From Bradyrhizobium_A sp052115025 (GTDB lineage Bacteria > Pseudomonadota > Alphaproteobacteria > Rhizobiales > Xanthobacteraceae), in assembly GCF_052115025.1 (NCBI RefSeq), contig NZ_JBFRFW010000001.1, positions 1-64,000 of the forward strand: a DNA stretch of 64,000 nucleotides, read 5' to 3'. The notes beneath the pieces were generated by a model. The model did not search any database. It worked only from the letters and a program-made list of their open reading frames with translations, and was not told where the DNA came from. Positions 1 through 8,899 of this stretch are shown piece after piece. The stretch's first letter is position 1; each line of letters begins with the position of its first letter. A program made the position numbers and the translations under genes.

Positions 1-1179
1 AACTACACCCCGTCCGACCTGCAGCAGTCCGCCAACGGCACGGTCGACCCGGAAGTGACGCCGCAGACCCGCTACACGCTGCACACCGCGCAGCTCAACG
101 TCAGCTTCACGCCGGACATCTGGGGCCAGAACCTGCGCAACGTCGAAAGCCTCGATGCCCAGACCGAGCAGGCCCAGTACCAGCTCGAGGCGGCGTACCT
201 GACCCTGACCGCCAACGTCGTTACCGCGGCGATCCAGGAAGCCTCGTTGCGCGGCCAGATCGCCGCCACCGAGCGCATCATCAAGATCGCCCGCGACATT
301 CTCGGCATTCTCAAGAGCCAGTTCGAGCTCGGCCATATCGCAGCGGTTGATGTGCTGACCCAGGAGGCCGCGCTCGCCCAGGTTGAGCAAACCCTGCCGC
401 CGCTGCAGAAGCAACTCGCGGTGCAGCGCGACCTGCTGACCGCGCTCGCCGGCCAGTTCTCTGCCGACGAAGTGCTGCAGAAGTTCGACCTGCGGCGGCT
501 GACGCTGCCGGCCAACCTGCCGGTCAGCCTGCCCTCGACCATGGTGCGCCAGCGCCCCGACGTGCGCGCCGCGGAAGCGGCACTGCATTCGTCGAGCGCC
601 CTTGTCGGCGTCGCGATCGCCGCGCGGCTGCCGAACATCACGCTGTCGGCCAACCCGGGCGCCGCCGCGTTCAAGTTCGCCGAGCTGATGACGCCGGGGA
701 CGCTGTTCTACACGGTGGCGGCGAGCGCCAGCCACACGGTGTTCGACGGCATGACGCTGTACCACAAGCAGAAGGCTGCGGAAGCGGCGCTGGAGCAGTC
801 GGAAGCGCTGTACCGCCAGGCGGTGATCACCGCGATGCAGAACGTCACCGACGCGCTGCGCAGCCTGCAGACCGACGCGCCCGCGGTGCAGGCCGCGATC
901 AAGGCGGAGATCGCCGCCAAGGCCAGCCTCGAGCTGATCCAGAAGCAGCTCACGCTCGGCCTGATCAACCAGGTGATTGTCCTCAACGCCCAGCAGACCT
1001 ACTTCAACGCCGCGATCGCGCGGGTGCAGGCGGAAGCGACCCGCCTTTCGGACGTCGCCGCATTGTTCATGGCGCTTGGCGGAAACTGGCCTGCCGATTG
1101 TCCATCGCGCGACTGGCGCGCCTGCGTGTTCGAGCCGCCGCAGACCCCCGAGGTCATCGCTGCGACTGGCGCATTCTGA
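1..1179 (+). CDS. Efflux transporter outer membrane subunit, NodT/OprM family (5' partial)
   Basis: This is the outer membrane channel of a tripartite (RND-type) efflux pump, carrying substrates from a periplasmic adaptor to the outside. The reading frame is open from the first base, so the gene begins upstream of the window; 392 residues are visible and the signal peptide and lipobox are missing. Seen: long heptad-like helices rich in Ala/Gln (TLTANVVTAAIQEASLRGQI) and the family's repeated hairpin pattern, including the typical segment VRQRPDVRAAEAALHSSSA before the second half. The C-terminal helix ends in a short Cys-containing tail. Neighbouring adaptor and inner membrane pump genes, if present, would lie upstream and outside the window. 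An in-frame GTG at 55 is not the true start because the homologous domain continues before it. Substrate cannot be told. Confidence 0.9.
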   Translation, partial: NYTPSDLQQSANGTVDPEVTPQTRYTLHTAQLNVSFTPDIWGQNLRNVESLDAQTEQAQYQLEAAYLTLTANVVTAAIQEASLRGQIAATERIIKIARDILGILKSQFELGHIAAVDVLTQEAALAQVEQTLPPLQKQLAVQRDLLTALAGQFSADEVLQKFDLRRLTLPANLPVSLPSTMVRQRPDVRAAEAALHSSSALVGVAIAARLPNITLSANPGAAAFKFAELMTPGTLFYTVAASASHTVFDGMTLYHKQKAAEAALEQSEALYRQAVITAMQNVTDALRSLQTDAPAVQAAIKAEIAAKASLELIQKQLTLGLINQVIVLNAQQTYFNAAIARVQAEATRLSDVAALFMALGGNWPADCPSRDWRACVFEPPQTPEVIAATGAF

Positions 1180-1331
1180 GCAGCACTGCTGCGCGCGTGC
1201 CGAGCCGGCGTCCGGTGTTTCGACCGCAACTCGCGACAGGCGGCGAGTCGTGGTAGTGTGCTGCACCGCCTGACCCGAGTCACGTGCGCCGAATGACAGC
1301 GCCAGACGGATTCGAACGGAGGTTGGTCAAC

Positions 1332-1811
1332 ATGATAAAGACGATCATTGCGTTGACGACGTCACTGTTGCTCGCGTCGGCATCGAACGCGTTTGCGTTC
1401 AGCTTCGCGGGCCCCCACAGCGACTGGACGCCACTTCCTGTCGAACGGCTGAAGCAGCTGCCGCCGGCCGTGGAGCGCACGCTTCGTGCCGCGCAGAAGG
1501 CCTGCGGCGACGAGCAGCTTCTGGTGCGGACCGGATATGTGCGCTACCTGCCCGGCGCTCATGGCGGAACGTTCGTCTCGCTGCATCTCGATCAGGTTCA
1601 CTGCAACAACCGCGCCGCACTGTGCCGCGGCGACAGCTGCCTGCACCATGTCTACATCGCGAGCGGACCGGTCGAGGTCCGCGAGGTCTGGCGTGGTTAT
1701 GCCAGGGAGATCGATCTGGATCAGGCCGCCGGCGCCACCGCGCTCACCGTGCATTGCGGTGATGCCTGCCAGGCCACGCTGCATTGGGACGGCAGGCAGT
1801 TCGGTCACTGA
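1332..1811 (+). CDS. Hypothetical secreted protein with four cysteines
   Basis: I do not recognise the family. The protein is 159 residues long. The start at 1332 is chosen because a GGAGG ribosome binding site lies at 1318-1322, nine bases before it, and because translation from here gives a clean Sec signal peptide (MIKTIIALTTSLLLASASNA). An upstream in-frame ATG at 1284 would only bury that signal. The mature part has Cys residues in the stretches KACGDEQ, QVHCNNRAALCRGDSC and VHCGDACQ, suggesting disulphide bonds in the periplasm. It follows the efflux gene by 152 bases on the same strand, and nothing shows whether they are co-transcribed. It is convergent with the porin downstream. Confidence 0.6.
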   Translation: MIKTIIALTTSLLLASASNAFAFSFAGPHSDWTPLPVERLKQLPPAVERTLRAAQKACGDEQLLVRTGYVRYLPGAHGGTFVSLHLDQVHCNNRAALCRGDSCLHHVYIASGPVEVREVWRGYAREIDLDQAAGATALTVHCGDACQATLHWDGRQFGH

Positions 1812-1865
1812 TCCGTCGGCATGACGCCGAGGGATTCATGATCCGTCACGGCCTGCGCAGGCGCT

Positions 1866-3953
1866 TCAGAACTGCGAATGGAAGCGGGCGCCGAGCACAG
1901 AGACCGGACCGCGGTCACGGTTGTAGGCGGGGTTGACGATGTACTGATAGTCCAGCGTCAGTTTCGCGGCGAACACCGGGAAGCTGTAGTAGGCCTCGAT
2001 GATCTTCTCGGAGCCCGGATTCGGCAGCATGCCGTCGCCGACCAGGATGCCGAGACCACCGGCGTTGAGGAACGCCTGATGCACGGTCGTGATGCCGTTG
2101 ACCACCCCGGCGATACCGAAGGTATCGCCGTCGCGCCCCCACTGCTTGCCCGACAGCGAGAGACCCGCCGCGACGGTGCGGTCGATATCAGTGAACTCAT
2201 AGGGCTCGCGCCGGCCGTCAGCGATGCCGGCGCGGACGAACAGACCGACGTTCGGCACAAGCTGCTGCTCCAGATTCATGCTGATACCGCCGCGGCTGGC
2301 ATAACGGCGCACCGCCGTGATGTCGGCAGGGCCGCCCGTCACCATGGCGAGCTGGATGGCGTCGGCGAAACTACCCATTCGTCCACGTGTCAGGAAGCCT
2401 GTAACCGCGACCTTGCCGGGCTGGTCGAGGATGGTGTAGCGCCGCTCCAGCTCGCCGACCCACTGGAACTGCTCGAAGCGGGAGTCGAGCGCCGTCTGGT
2501 TCGGCGCGATCGACAGGTCGAACAGACCGAAGCGCAGCGTCCACGGGCCCTGGTACCACTCGGCGGTAGCGCCGACCGAATAGGCCCACGCGTCCGCGGC
2601 ATAGTCGAACGTGCCGGTATCGACGATCGCCCAGTTCAGGAAGTCGCTGCGCGGGTCATGCGCGTACCGGTTGGTGTCGAAGACATCGCCGACGCTGAAC
2701 TTGCCGACCGTGAACACCAGCCGGTCCGAGGTCTGCGATCCGGAAAACTGGTTGGGTCCGGCATCGAGCTGCTGCACCTCGCCGCCGAGATTGATGGTCT
2801 GGCGCAGGAACGCACGGTGCAGCCGCAGGTAGGGATAGTCGGCGCCGACCTTGTAGGCTTCGGCACTCGGGAAACCGGCGACGCCGAGCGAGCTGCTGAG
2901 GCCGAGACCCTGGTCGATCTCGGGATTGATCCAAGCCTCGGCGCCCTGCCACAAGCGGATGCCGGCAAACAGGGTGAGGTCGGCGGTCTCGCGGCCGATG
3001 CCGCCATCCAAGCTGTTGGGGCCACTGTAGGGCGCGCGGAAACGCGGCGCATACTGGTTGGTGTAGGTGAACTGGCCGTGGACCGCGAACCAGTCGGTCT
3101 CGAGCGCCGTCGGTCCCTTGATCAGCAGATCCGGAAGCCGCGACGTGTCGCCGAGATGGTAGTTCAGGCCGAAGCGAATGCTCTGCAGCGTCAGATCGGC
3201 CGCATAACCTTCGGCACCGGCGGGAAACACGGCGCCCTTGCGGCCAAAGCCGGTGGCGAGATACTCGGCCTTGGCGCTCCAGTTCTTGTCGATCGGCAGC
3301 TCGATGCCGGCACCGGCCGCCCAGCCGAACCGCCACAGCAATGCGTTGTCTACGGTGCCAGGCGTCGCGATTCCGTTGGGCGATGTTCCGGCGACCTGGG
3401 TGCGCGTGACCTGATCGTAGGTCCAGGCGAAGCCGGCCGTGCCATACAACAGGAATTGATCGAACACATAACCGACGCGGGCACGGGCGCTGCCGTAATG
3501 AATCACGGCTTCACCATAGCTCACCGCACCGAGCAGCGGCGTCGCAACGAGCTGGCTGCCGCGCACCGAATAAGGCACCAGCACATCGGAATTGGGGAAT
3601 GTCAGATCGGCTTCGACGCCGAGCAGCACGCGCGATCGCGAGACGTAGTTGTAGCCGGCCTGCAGGCCGGCTACGTAGCTGCCCGTTCCGGCCATCACGT
3701 CGAAATGAAACGGCAGGTCGAAGGTCCCATTCACCGGCGCGCCGGCACCGGTCGGCGCGGCACTCCAGTTCGAGTCGCCTCGCGTGAAGCCGACATGGCC
3801 GCCGACATACCAGCCGCTCCAGTCGAAGCCCGCCGCGGCGATCGGCGCCTTCACCGGCATGACGGGCCAGTCCGCGGCAATGCCCGGCGTGGCAGACGCC
3901 ATCAGCCAGAGCGCAGCAAAAGACGGGATCGTGGCGCGAGCCACGCGCACCAT
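1866..3953 (-). CDS. Outer membrane protein: Omp25/31-like barrel fused to an OprB-type carbohydrate porin
   Basis: Probable outer membrane porin of 695 residues. Start chosen at ATG 3953: it gives a signal peptide ending near residue 26 (SATPGIA, then ADW), whereas the longer open frame to 4124 adds non-signal sequence. Two barrel domains are visible. Residues about 44-268 open with DWSGWYVGGHVGF and end IRFGLNYHLG, the start and end pattern of the Omp25/31-like surface antigens common in Bradyrhizobium. Residues about 288-695 look like an OprB carbohydrate-selective porin (FAVHGQFTYTNQY, GIRLWQGAEAWINPEIDQG, GKFSVGDVFDTNRYAHDPR, ending GARFHSQF with a terminal Phe as in many barrels). Either domain alone could be a porin, and the fusion length is unusual for OprB. 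Sugar uptake is a family inference. Confidence 0.8.
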   Translation of the reverse strand: MVRVARATIPSFAALWLMASATPGIAADWPVMPVKAPIAAAGFDWSGWYVGGHVGFTRGDSNWSAAPTGAGAPVNGTFDLPFHFDVMAGTGSYVAGLQAGYNYVSRSRVLLGVEADLTFPNSDVLVPYSVRGSQLVATPLLGAVSYGEAVIHYGSARARVGYVFDQFLLYGTAGFAWTYDQVTRTQVAGTSPNGIATPGTVDNALLWRFGWAAGAGIELPIDKNWSAKAEYLATGFGRKGAVFPAGAEGYAADLTLQSIRFGLNYHLGDTSRLPDLLIKGPTALETDWFAVHGQFTYTNQYAPRFRAPYSGPNSLDGGIGRETADLTLFAGIRLWQGAEAWINPEIDQGLGLSSSLGVAGFPSAEAYKVGADYPYLRLHRAFLRQTINLGGEVQQLDAGPNQFSGSQTSDRLVFTVGKFSVGDVFDTNRYAHDPRSDFLNWAIVDTGTFDYAADAWAYSVGATAEWYQGPWTLRFGLFDLSIAPNQTALDSRFEQFQWVGELERRYTILDQPGKVAVTGFLTRGRMGSFADAIQLAMVTGGPADITAVRRYASRGGISMNLEQQLVPNVGLFVRAGIADGRREPYEFTDIDRTVAAGLSLSGKQWGRDGDTFGIAGVVNGITTVHQAFLNAGGLGILVGDGMLPNPGSEKIIEAYYSFPVFAAKLTLDYQYIVNPAYNRDRGPVSVLGARFHSQF

Positions 3954-4409
3954 GCGCACGTTCGAGCGACCGTCCGTCACGCTCCACGATTTATGACATC
4001 TGCGTGACAAACATGATGCGACGGGATCCGATGGTCCACGATCAGCGACTGCATCGAACATGGTTGGCCTGCCCCCTTGCGCGCGAGGACGAGCCCCTCT
4101 CGACAGGCCGTGGAACACGACCACGACATCGCGCGCATCATCCCCTGCGGACGACGCCTATCCTCCCGGGTGGATAGGATGCCCACCGCCCTGATGGGCC
4201 AACTGCGACATTCTGTCAACACAGGCAGGTCCACCGAACCGCACCGGAATGCGGCCGAGCACCATGATTGCGCACGACTGTGACGATGAAGAAACAGCAG
4301 CCGCACGTTGCGCACGGGCCACGGCGCAATCGCTTGCGCGTGTCTTACATCGCAGGGAGGCCTGCGGTACCGGGCAGCCGTGAACGGAAGAAAGCGCCCG
4401 ACGCGGCGC
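3954..4409. other. Intergenic region upstream of the porin
   Basis: This 456-base stretch separates the porin start from the end of the small secreted protein gene. It should contain the porin promoter on the minus strand. Open frames across it on both strands look like chance, since none has a family signature or a convincing ribosome binding site. I see no strong inverted repeat or terminator. Confidence 0.4.
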
Positions 4410-4946
4410 TCACTCGGTCGAGCGGCGCAGCTCCAGCGCGGGTTCGGCCTTCACCGGCTCGGCCTGCACTTCAGCCCGCGGCGTCGCGTCCGCCGAACGG
4501 GTCGGCTCGGTTGGATGCAGGCGGCGGGGGCGGATCTGCGCGCGCGCCATGATCATGGAGTTGCCGTGCTTGTGGAATTCGCAGTACGCGAAGCCCATGC
4601 CGGACACCGAGCCGCGGAACGAGGCCTCGTCGTTCTTGGTGAGGTTGAAGCAGGGCTCGAACGGCAGTCCCTTGAGTGAGGCGCACACCGAATTGGGACG
4701 GACCTGGATGGTATTGACCGGCAGCCGTGCGTAGCGGACCGGACCCGAACCGCCGAACTGGATGGAGCCGGCGACCGAACCATCGCTGTAGATGCGGCCC
4801 GATCCCTTCGAGCCATCGAAGCAGGTGAAGGAGAACAGCTTGTTAGCGACGAATTGCCGGGCCTGTTCGGGGGTCATTTCTTCGGCGATCGCCGGAACGA
4901 CCACACTGGCAGCAACGAGCGATCCAGCAATCAAACGCGCCAACAT
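4410..4946 (-). CDS. Conserved-looking secreted protein of unknown function
   Basis: The protein is 178 residues long and I do not recognise a named family. ATG 4946 is preferred over upstream frames because a GGAG lies about eight bases before it and the protein then begins with a signal peptide (MLARLIAGSLVAASVVVPAIA, then EEMTPEQ). The mature region contains four cysteines (FTCFDG, VCASLKG, EPCFNL, AYCEF), which may form two disulphides, and glycine-rich strands (GRIYSDGSVAGSIQFGGSG). The last 45 residues are Pro/Ala/Glu-rich and look disordered. It sits 130 bases downstream of the reductase gene on the same strand. Periplasmic or cell-surface location is an inference from the signal peptide. 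Confidence 0.65.
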   Translation of the reverse strand: MLARLIAGSLVAASVVVPAIAEEMTPEQARQFVANKLFSFTCFDGSKGSGRIYSDGSVAGSIQFGGSGPVRYARLPVNTIQVRPNSVCASLKGLPFEPCFNLTKNDEASFRGSVSGMGFAYCEFHKHGNSMIMARAQIRPRRLHPTEPTRSADATPRAEVQAEPVKAEPALELRRSTE

Positions 4947-5026
4947 GATGCAACTCCAACTCATCGGGTTTGCCGGCGACCGCGCCGAAAGCCGCGCCAT
5001 GGCCTGCCTTAACCCGCTGCTTACCA

Positions 5027-5063
5027 TACCAACCGTGGCAACATTGGCGCACGATGGTTGGTA
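5027..5063 (-). terminator. Possible hairpin after the AcuI-type gene
   Basis: An 8-base perfect inverted repeat (TACCAACC at 5027-5034 and GGTTGGTA at 5056-5063) lies just downstream of the reductase stop and upstream of the secreted protein start. The loop is long (21 bases) and there is no T-tract, so a terminator is only one reading; an operator for the downstream gene is another. Confidence 0.25.
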
Positions 5064-5076
5064 AAGTCTGAACGTT

Positions 5077-6063
5077 TCACATGATTTTCACGACCAGCCG
5101 GCCGCGAACCTGACCGGCGAGGATCGAGGGCGCCGTGGACAGCACCTCGTCAAGGCTGATTTCCTGAGTGATTTCAGCGAGTTTCGACCGATCCAGATCG
5201 CTCGCGAGGCGGCTCCAGGCGCGCCTTCGGGTCTCGATCGGACACATCACGGAATCGATGCCCAAAAGGCACACTCCCCGCAAAATGAACGGCGCGACCG
5301 AGGTCGGCAGGTCCATACCCGCCGCGAGGCCGCAAGCGGCAATGGCGCCGCCGTACTTGGTCATCGACAGGAGATTGGCGAGCGTGGTCGAGCCGACACT
5401 GTCGATGCCCCCCGCCCACAACTCCTTAGCGAGCGGCTTCGCCGCGCCGGTGAGCTCGTTGCGGTCGAGGATTTCGGCGGCGCCGAGGCTGCGCAGGTAC
5501 TGCTCCTCGGAGGTCCGGCCGGTGGACGCGATGACATGGAAGCCGAGCTTGGCAAGAATGGCGATGGCCACCGAGCCGACGCCGCCGGCGGCGCCGGTGA
5601 CGATGATGGCACCACGCTTGGGTGTGAGGCCGTGCTTCTCCAGCGCCAGCACCGACAGCATCGCGGTGTAGCCGGCGGTGCCGATGGCCATGGCGTCGCG
5701 CGTGGTCATGCCGTCCGGCAGCCGCACCAGCCAGTCGCCCTTGACGCGGACCTTTTCGGCATAGGCGCCGAGATGGGTCTCGCCCATACCCCAGCCATTG
5801 CCGATGACCTTGTCGCCGGCGGTCCACTGCGGATTGCCCGAGGCGATCACGGTGCCGGCGAAATCGATGCCGGCGATCATCGGAAAGCGGCGCACCACCG
5901 GCGCCTTGCCGCTGATCGCAAGGCCATCCTTGTAGTTGATGGTCGACCACTCCACCGCGACGGTGACGTCGCCCTCCATCAGGTCGGCATCGTCGAACTG
6001 CGTCAGTGCGGCGGTCGTGCCCTTGTCAGCCTTGTCGATACGGATGGCCTTGAACGTACCCAC
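5077..6063 (-). CDS. Acrylyl-CoA reductase-like NADPH-dependent oxidoreductase (AcuI/YhdH family)
   Basis: A zinc-independent medium-chain dehydrogenase/reductase of 328 residues, the normal length for the AcuI/YhdH family, which reduces acrylyl-CoA to propionyl-CoA with NADPH in the cytoplasm. Seen: N-terminal catalytic GroES-like fold with STINYKDGL at about 40-48, the PMIAGIDFAG segment at 61-70, and the nucleotide-binding TGAAGGVGS at 156-164. No zinc-binding cysteine cluster is present. It follows the MFS gene by 72 bases on the same strand, so the two may be co-transcribed, perhaps pairing uptake of a short acid with its reduction; that link is inference. The exact substrate is uncertain because the family is often annotated only as a generic oxidoreductase. 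Confidence 0.85.
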   Translation of the reverse strand: MGTFKAIRIDKADKGTTAALTQFDDADLMEGDVTVAVEWSTINYKDGLAISGKAPVVRRFPMIAGIDFAGTVIASGNPQWTAGDKVIGNGWGMGETHLGAYAEKVRVKGDWLVRLPDGMTTRDAMAIGTAGYTAMLSVLALEKHGLTPKRGAIIVTGAAGGVGSVAIAILAKLGFHVIASTGRTSEEQYLRSLGAAEILDRNELTGAAKPLAKELWAGGIDSVGSTTLANLLSMTKYGGAIAACGLAAGMDLPTSVAPFILRGVCLLGIDSVMCPIETRRRAWSRLASDLDRSKLAEITQEISLDEVLSTAPSILAGQVRGRLVVKIM

Positions 6064-6135
6064 GACGAACTCCCCGTTTCCAAATCAACGTCACCCCGAG
6101 CGATGGCCGGCCCACCCCGGCGCAGACGCCCGTCC

Positions 6136-7374
6136 CTACGCCGGCTGCACCGCGGCGCGCAGCACCGGCTTCTCCACGATCGGCAGATTGATCAGGGCCG
6201 ACAGCACGCCGAAGACGACCGACAGCCACCACACCACGTTATACGACCCGTAATAATTGAAGGCGAGACCGCCGAGCCACGCACCGAGGAAACCGCCGAC
6301 CTGGTGGCTGACAAACGCAAAACCATAGAGCGTGGCGAGCCAGCGCGTGCCGAACATCAGGCTGATCAGCGACGACGTCGGCGGCACCGTGGACAGCCAG
6401 GTCAAGCCGGTGACCATGCCGAACACGATCGCGGAGGCCGTGGTCATCGGCAGCGAGATGAAGGCGACCACCGACAGCGCACGCACGAAATAGATCGTCG
6501 ACAGGATGTAGCGCCTCGGAAAATACCCGGCGAGCCAGCCGACGCTGATCGAGCCGATCATGTTGAACAGGCCGATCACCGCGAGCACCCAGCCGCCGGT
6601 CTGCGCCGGCATGCCGCGATCGACGAGATAGGCCGGCAAGTGCGCGGTGACAAACGCGAGCTGGAAACCGCAGGTGAAGAAACCGAGCACCAGCAGCACA
6701 TAGGAACGATGGCCGAACGCCTCGCTCAGCGCCTGGGTGAAGGACTGCCTGTCCTCGGCCGGCGCGTCGACGCTGGCCGCCGGCGGCGTCGCCACCGCGA
6801 ACGACAGCGGCACCACGAACAACATCAGCACCGCAAACGCGGTCAGCGTCGCCGGCCAGCCGATATGATCGATCAGCGCCACACTGACGGGGGCGAACAG
6901 AAACTGGCCGAACGACCCCGCAGCGGTGCCGACACCGAGCGCAAGGTTGCGCTTGTGCGGCGGCACCAGCTTGCTGAACGCGGCGAGTACCAGGTTGAAC
7001 GAGCAGCCGGACAGGCCGAAGCCGATCAGCACGCCGGTCGACAGCGTCAGCACCGAGGGCGAGCCGGCATAGCGCATCAGCAGCAGGCCGGCCGCATACA
7101 TCAGCGCGCCGACCGACAGCACCCGCAGCGTGCCGAAGCGGTCTGCGACCGCGCCGGCGAACGGCTGGCCGAGGCCCCACAACAGGTTCTGCACGGCGAG
7201 CGCGAAGGCGAACACGTCGCGGCCCCAGCCGAGATCGTGACTCATCGGCTGGATGAAGAAGCCGAAGGTCGAGCGCGGCCCGAAGGTGAGCATGCCGATC
7301 AGACCGCCACAGGCGATGATCAGCAGGGGCGAGCGCCACGAACGCTGGGTGACGGAGACGGCGTCGGCTGACAT
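6136..7374 (-). CDS. MFS transporter
   Basis: Inner membrane major facilitator of 412 residues with about twelve hydrophobic segments in two halves. The first loop carries the MFS signature in the form GAVADRFGTLR, and the central loop is short and polar (ASVDAPAEDRQSFTQ). The start GPRSTFGFFIQPMSHDLGWGRDVF resembles the monocarboxylate/oxalate-formate type of MFS carriers. It lies directly upstream of the AcuI-type reductase in the same direction, which would fit uptake of a small carboxylate, but no substrate can be assigned from sequence. It is divergent from nadA, and the shared 347-base interval holds the putative nad operators. Confidence 0.85.
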   Translation of the reverse strand: MSADAVSVTQRSWRSPLLIIACGGLIGMLTFGPRSTFGFFIQPMSHDLGWGRDVFAFALAVQNLLWGLGQPFAGAVADRFGTLRVLSVGALMYAAGLLLMRYAGSPSVLTLSTGVLIGFGLSGCSFNLVLAAFSKLVPPHKRNLALGVGTAAGSFGQFLFAPVSVALIDHIGWPATLTAFAVLMLFVVPLSFAVATPPAASVDAPAEDRQSFTQALSEAFGHRSYVLLVLGFFTCGFQLAFVTAHLPAYLVDRGMPAQTGGWVLAVIGLFNMIGSISVGWLAGYFPRRYILSTIYFVRALSVVAFISLPMTTASAIVFGMVTGLTWLSTVPPTSSLISLMFGTRWLATLYGFAFVSHQVGGFLGAWLGGLAFNYYGSYNVVWWLSVVFGVLSALINLPIVEKPVLRAAVQPA

Positions 7375-7575
7375 GGCATTCCCCCGGAAGCTGGCCGCGA
7401 TCGTGATGAAGCGTCACGGCCTGAAAGATGCGGCTGCATGAACATAAAGCGATCACGCCGGGAGATCGAATCGTCCCGCCGCATCGCAGCGATGCAAATT
7501 CATTCCACCGGCTGTGCAGATTTTGGCAAGCGACCGGTCTGGCCAAAATGATAGACGCATGATATATTTCTTTTG

Positions 7576-7586
7576 CTCATTTGGAG
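7576..7586. promoter_or_regulatory. Putative upstream CTC-N5-GAG operator of nadABC
   Basis: CTC at 7576-7578 and GAG at 7584-7586 are separated by exactly five bases (ATTTG). Flanks TTTG and AATA make a weaker inverted repeat. The same CTC-N5-GAG spacing recurs 100 bases downstream next to nadA, which is why I list it. Binding by a NadQ-like repressor of the alphaproteobacterial NAD genes is inference. Confidence 0.35.
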
Positions 7587-7675
7587 AATAAGTAACCGAT
7601 CCTGTCCTCGGACGGGACCATCACCGTCAGCCACAACCCATCACCGGCCTCGCGGCCGGACTTCTTGGGCCCTCA

Positions 7676-7696
7676 ATATACTCAAATAGAGCATAT
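7676..7696. promoter_or_regulatory. Putative nadABC operator (21-base inverted repeat)
   Basis: Arms ATATACTC (7676-7683) and GAGCATAT (7689-7696) match as an inverted repeat at seven of eight positions around the spacer AAATA. The site ends 25 bases before the nadA start, ideal for repression. NAD de novo genes of alphaproteobacteria are known to be controlled by a dedicated regulator (NadQ); whether its motif is this one I could not check. Confidence 0.5.
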
Positions 7697-7721
7697 CAAG
7701 GGCCGTTTCGGGAGACGCCAC

Positions 7722-8816
7722 ATGCCGATCACCACCCTTCTCGGCCCTGACGATCTGGGGACCGCTCCGCTCCAACGCCGGCGCAGCCGCGGCGCCCTCG
7801 CCGATCGCCCGCTGTCCACGCCGCCCCTCGCCTGGACGCCGGAAGTCGAGCGCGCGACCGCACACCTCTACGAGCGGGTGCGAACCGTGATCCCGCCGGT
7901 GGAATGGCCAACCATGGCGCCGACCATCCACGCCATCAACGAACTGAAGCGTGAGCGCAACGCGGTCATTCTCGCCCACAACTACCAGGCGCCGGAGATC
8001 TTCCACTGCGTCGCCGACGTCGTCGGCGACTCGCTGCAGCTGGCACGCGACGCAACCAAAGTGAAGGCCGACATCATCGTCCAGTGCGGCGTGCACTTCA
8101 TGGCGGAGACCTCGAAGATCCTCAATCCGGAGAAGACGGTGCTGATCCCGGATTCCCGCGCCGGCTGCTCGCTGGCGGAAGCCATCACCGCCGAAGACGT
8201 GCGGCTGCTGCGCGACAGATTCCCCGGCGTGCCCGTGGTCGCCTATGTCAACACATCGGCGGACGTGAAGGCGGAAGTCGACATCTGCTGCACGTCGTCG
8301 AACGCGATCGCTGTGGTGGAGAGCCTGAACGCCGAGCGCGTGATCTTCCTGCCGGACCAGTATCTCGCCCGCTACGTCGCTGCGCATTCCAAGGTCCAGA
8401 TCATCGCCTGGAAGGGCGCCTGCGAAGTGCACGAACGCTTCACCGGCGATGAGCTGCGCAGCTACCGCGCAATCGACCCGGCGGTGCAGATCATCGCCCA
8501 TCCGGAATGCCCGCCGGACGTGATCGCGGAGGCCGACTTCACCGGCTCGACCGCGCACATGATCGACTGGGTGCGCACCCGCAGACCCAAGCGCATCATC
8601 ATGGTCACCGAGTGCTCGATGGCCGACAACGTCAAAGCGGAGCTGCCCGACGTCGAGTTCGTGCGGCCCTGCAACCTGTGCCCGCACATGAAGCGGATCA
8701 CGCTGCCGAAGATTCTCGACAGCCTCATCAACCTCACCGAGGAGGTCACCATCGATCCGGCGATCGCCGCGCGGGCGCGGCAATCAGTGGAGTGGATGAT
8801 CCATCTGAAGAGCTGA
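7722..8816 (+). CDS. nadA: Quinolinate synthase
   Basis: Condenses iminoaspartate (from NadB) with dihydroxyacetone phosphate to quinolinate using a 4Fe-4S cluster, the second step of de novo NAD synthesis in the cytoplasm. ATG 7722 is preferred (364 residues; GGGAG about six bases upstream) over a TTG at 7665 that lies inside the probable operator. Seen: ILAHNYQAPEIFH at about 83-95, the Cys candidates Cys122 (VQCGVHFMAETSK), Cys234 (WKGACEVH) and Cys320 (RPCNLCPHM), and YVNTSADVKAEVD at 175-187. It is the first gene of nadA-nadB-nadC, with nadB 83 bases downstream. Putative operators lie at 7576 and 7676. Family assignment is firm. Confidence 0.97.
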   Translation: MPITTLLGPDDLGTAPLQRRRSRGALADRPLSTPPLAWTPEVERATAHLYERVRTVIPPVEWPTMAPTIHAINELKRERNAVILAHNYQAPEIFHCVADVVGDSLQLARDATKVKADIIVQCGVHFMAETSKILNPEKTVLIPDSRAGCSLAEAITAEDVRLLRDRFPGVPVVAYVNTSADVKAEVDICCTSSNAIAVVESLNAERVIFLPDQYLARYVAAHSKVQIIAWKGACEVHERFTGDELRSYRAIDPAVQIIAHPECPPDVIAEADFTGSTAHMIDWVRTRRPKRIIMVTECSMADNVKAELPDVEFVRPCNLCPHMKRITLPKILDSLINLTEEVTIDPAIAARARQSVEWMIHLKS

Positions 8817-8819
8817 TCG

Positions 8820-8863
8820 CGATTCATCGAGGCGCGCTCCGCGCGCACCTCAGGATGACGGAT
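8820..8863. repeat. Palindromic intergenic repeat-like element between nadA and nadB
   Basis: The nadA-nadB gap contains GATTCATCGAGGCGCGCTCC followed by GCGCGCACCTCAGGATGACG. This resembles the short palindromic intergenic elements ending in CTCAGGATGA that I know from Bradyrhizobium and relatives. The core GAGGCGCGC/GCGCGCACCTC can fold as a hairpin within the operon transcript. Confidence 0.45.
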
Positions 8864-8899
8864 CGGTATTCATCACCGCAATCGCAAGGACCAATGTCC

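Noticed and set aside
1878..4007. 709-codon open frame opposite the porin
   Set aside because: Shadow of the porin gene on the other strand, with low-complexity composition, no motifs and no start signal.
5536..7371. 611-codon open frame opposite acuI-type and MFS genes
   Set aside because: Antisense artefact with repeated His/Arg runs, spanning two real genes.
7665..7721. Upstream TTG start for nadA
   Set aside because: It would place the operator-like palindrome inside the coding region and lacks a ribosome binding site, while ATG 7722 has one.
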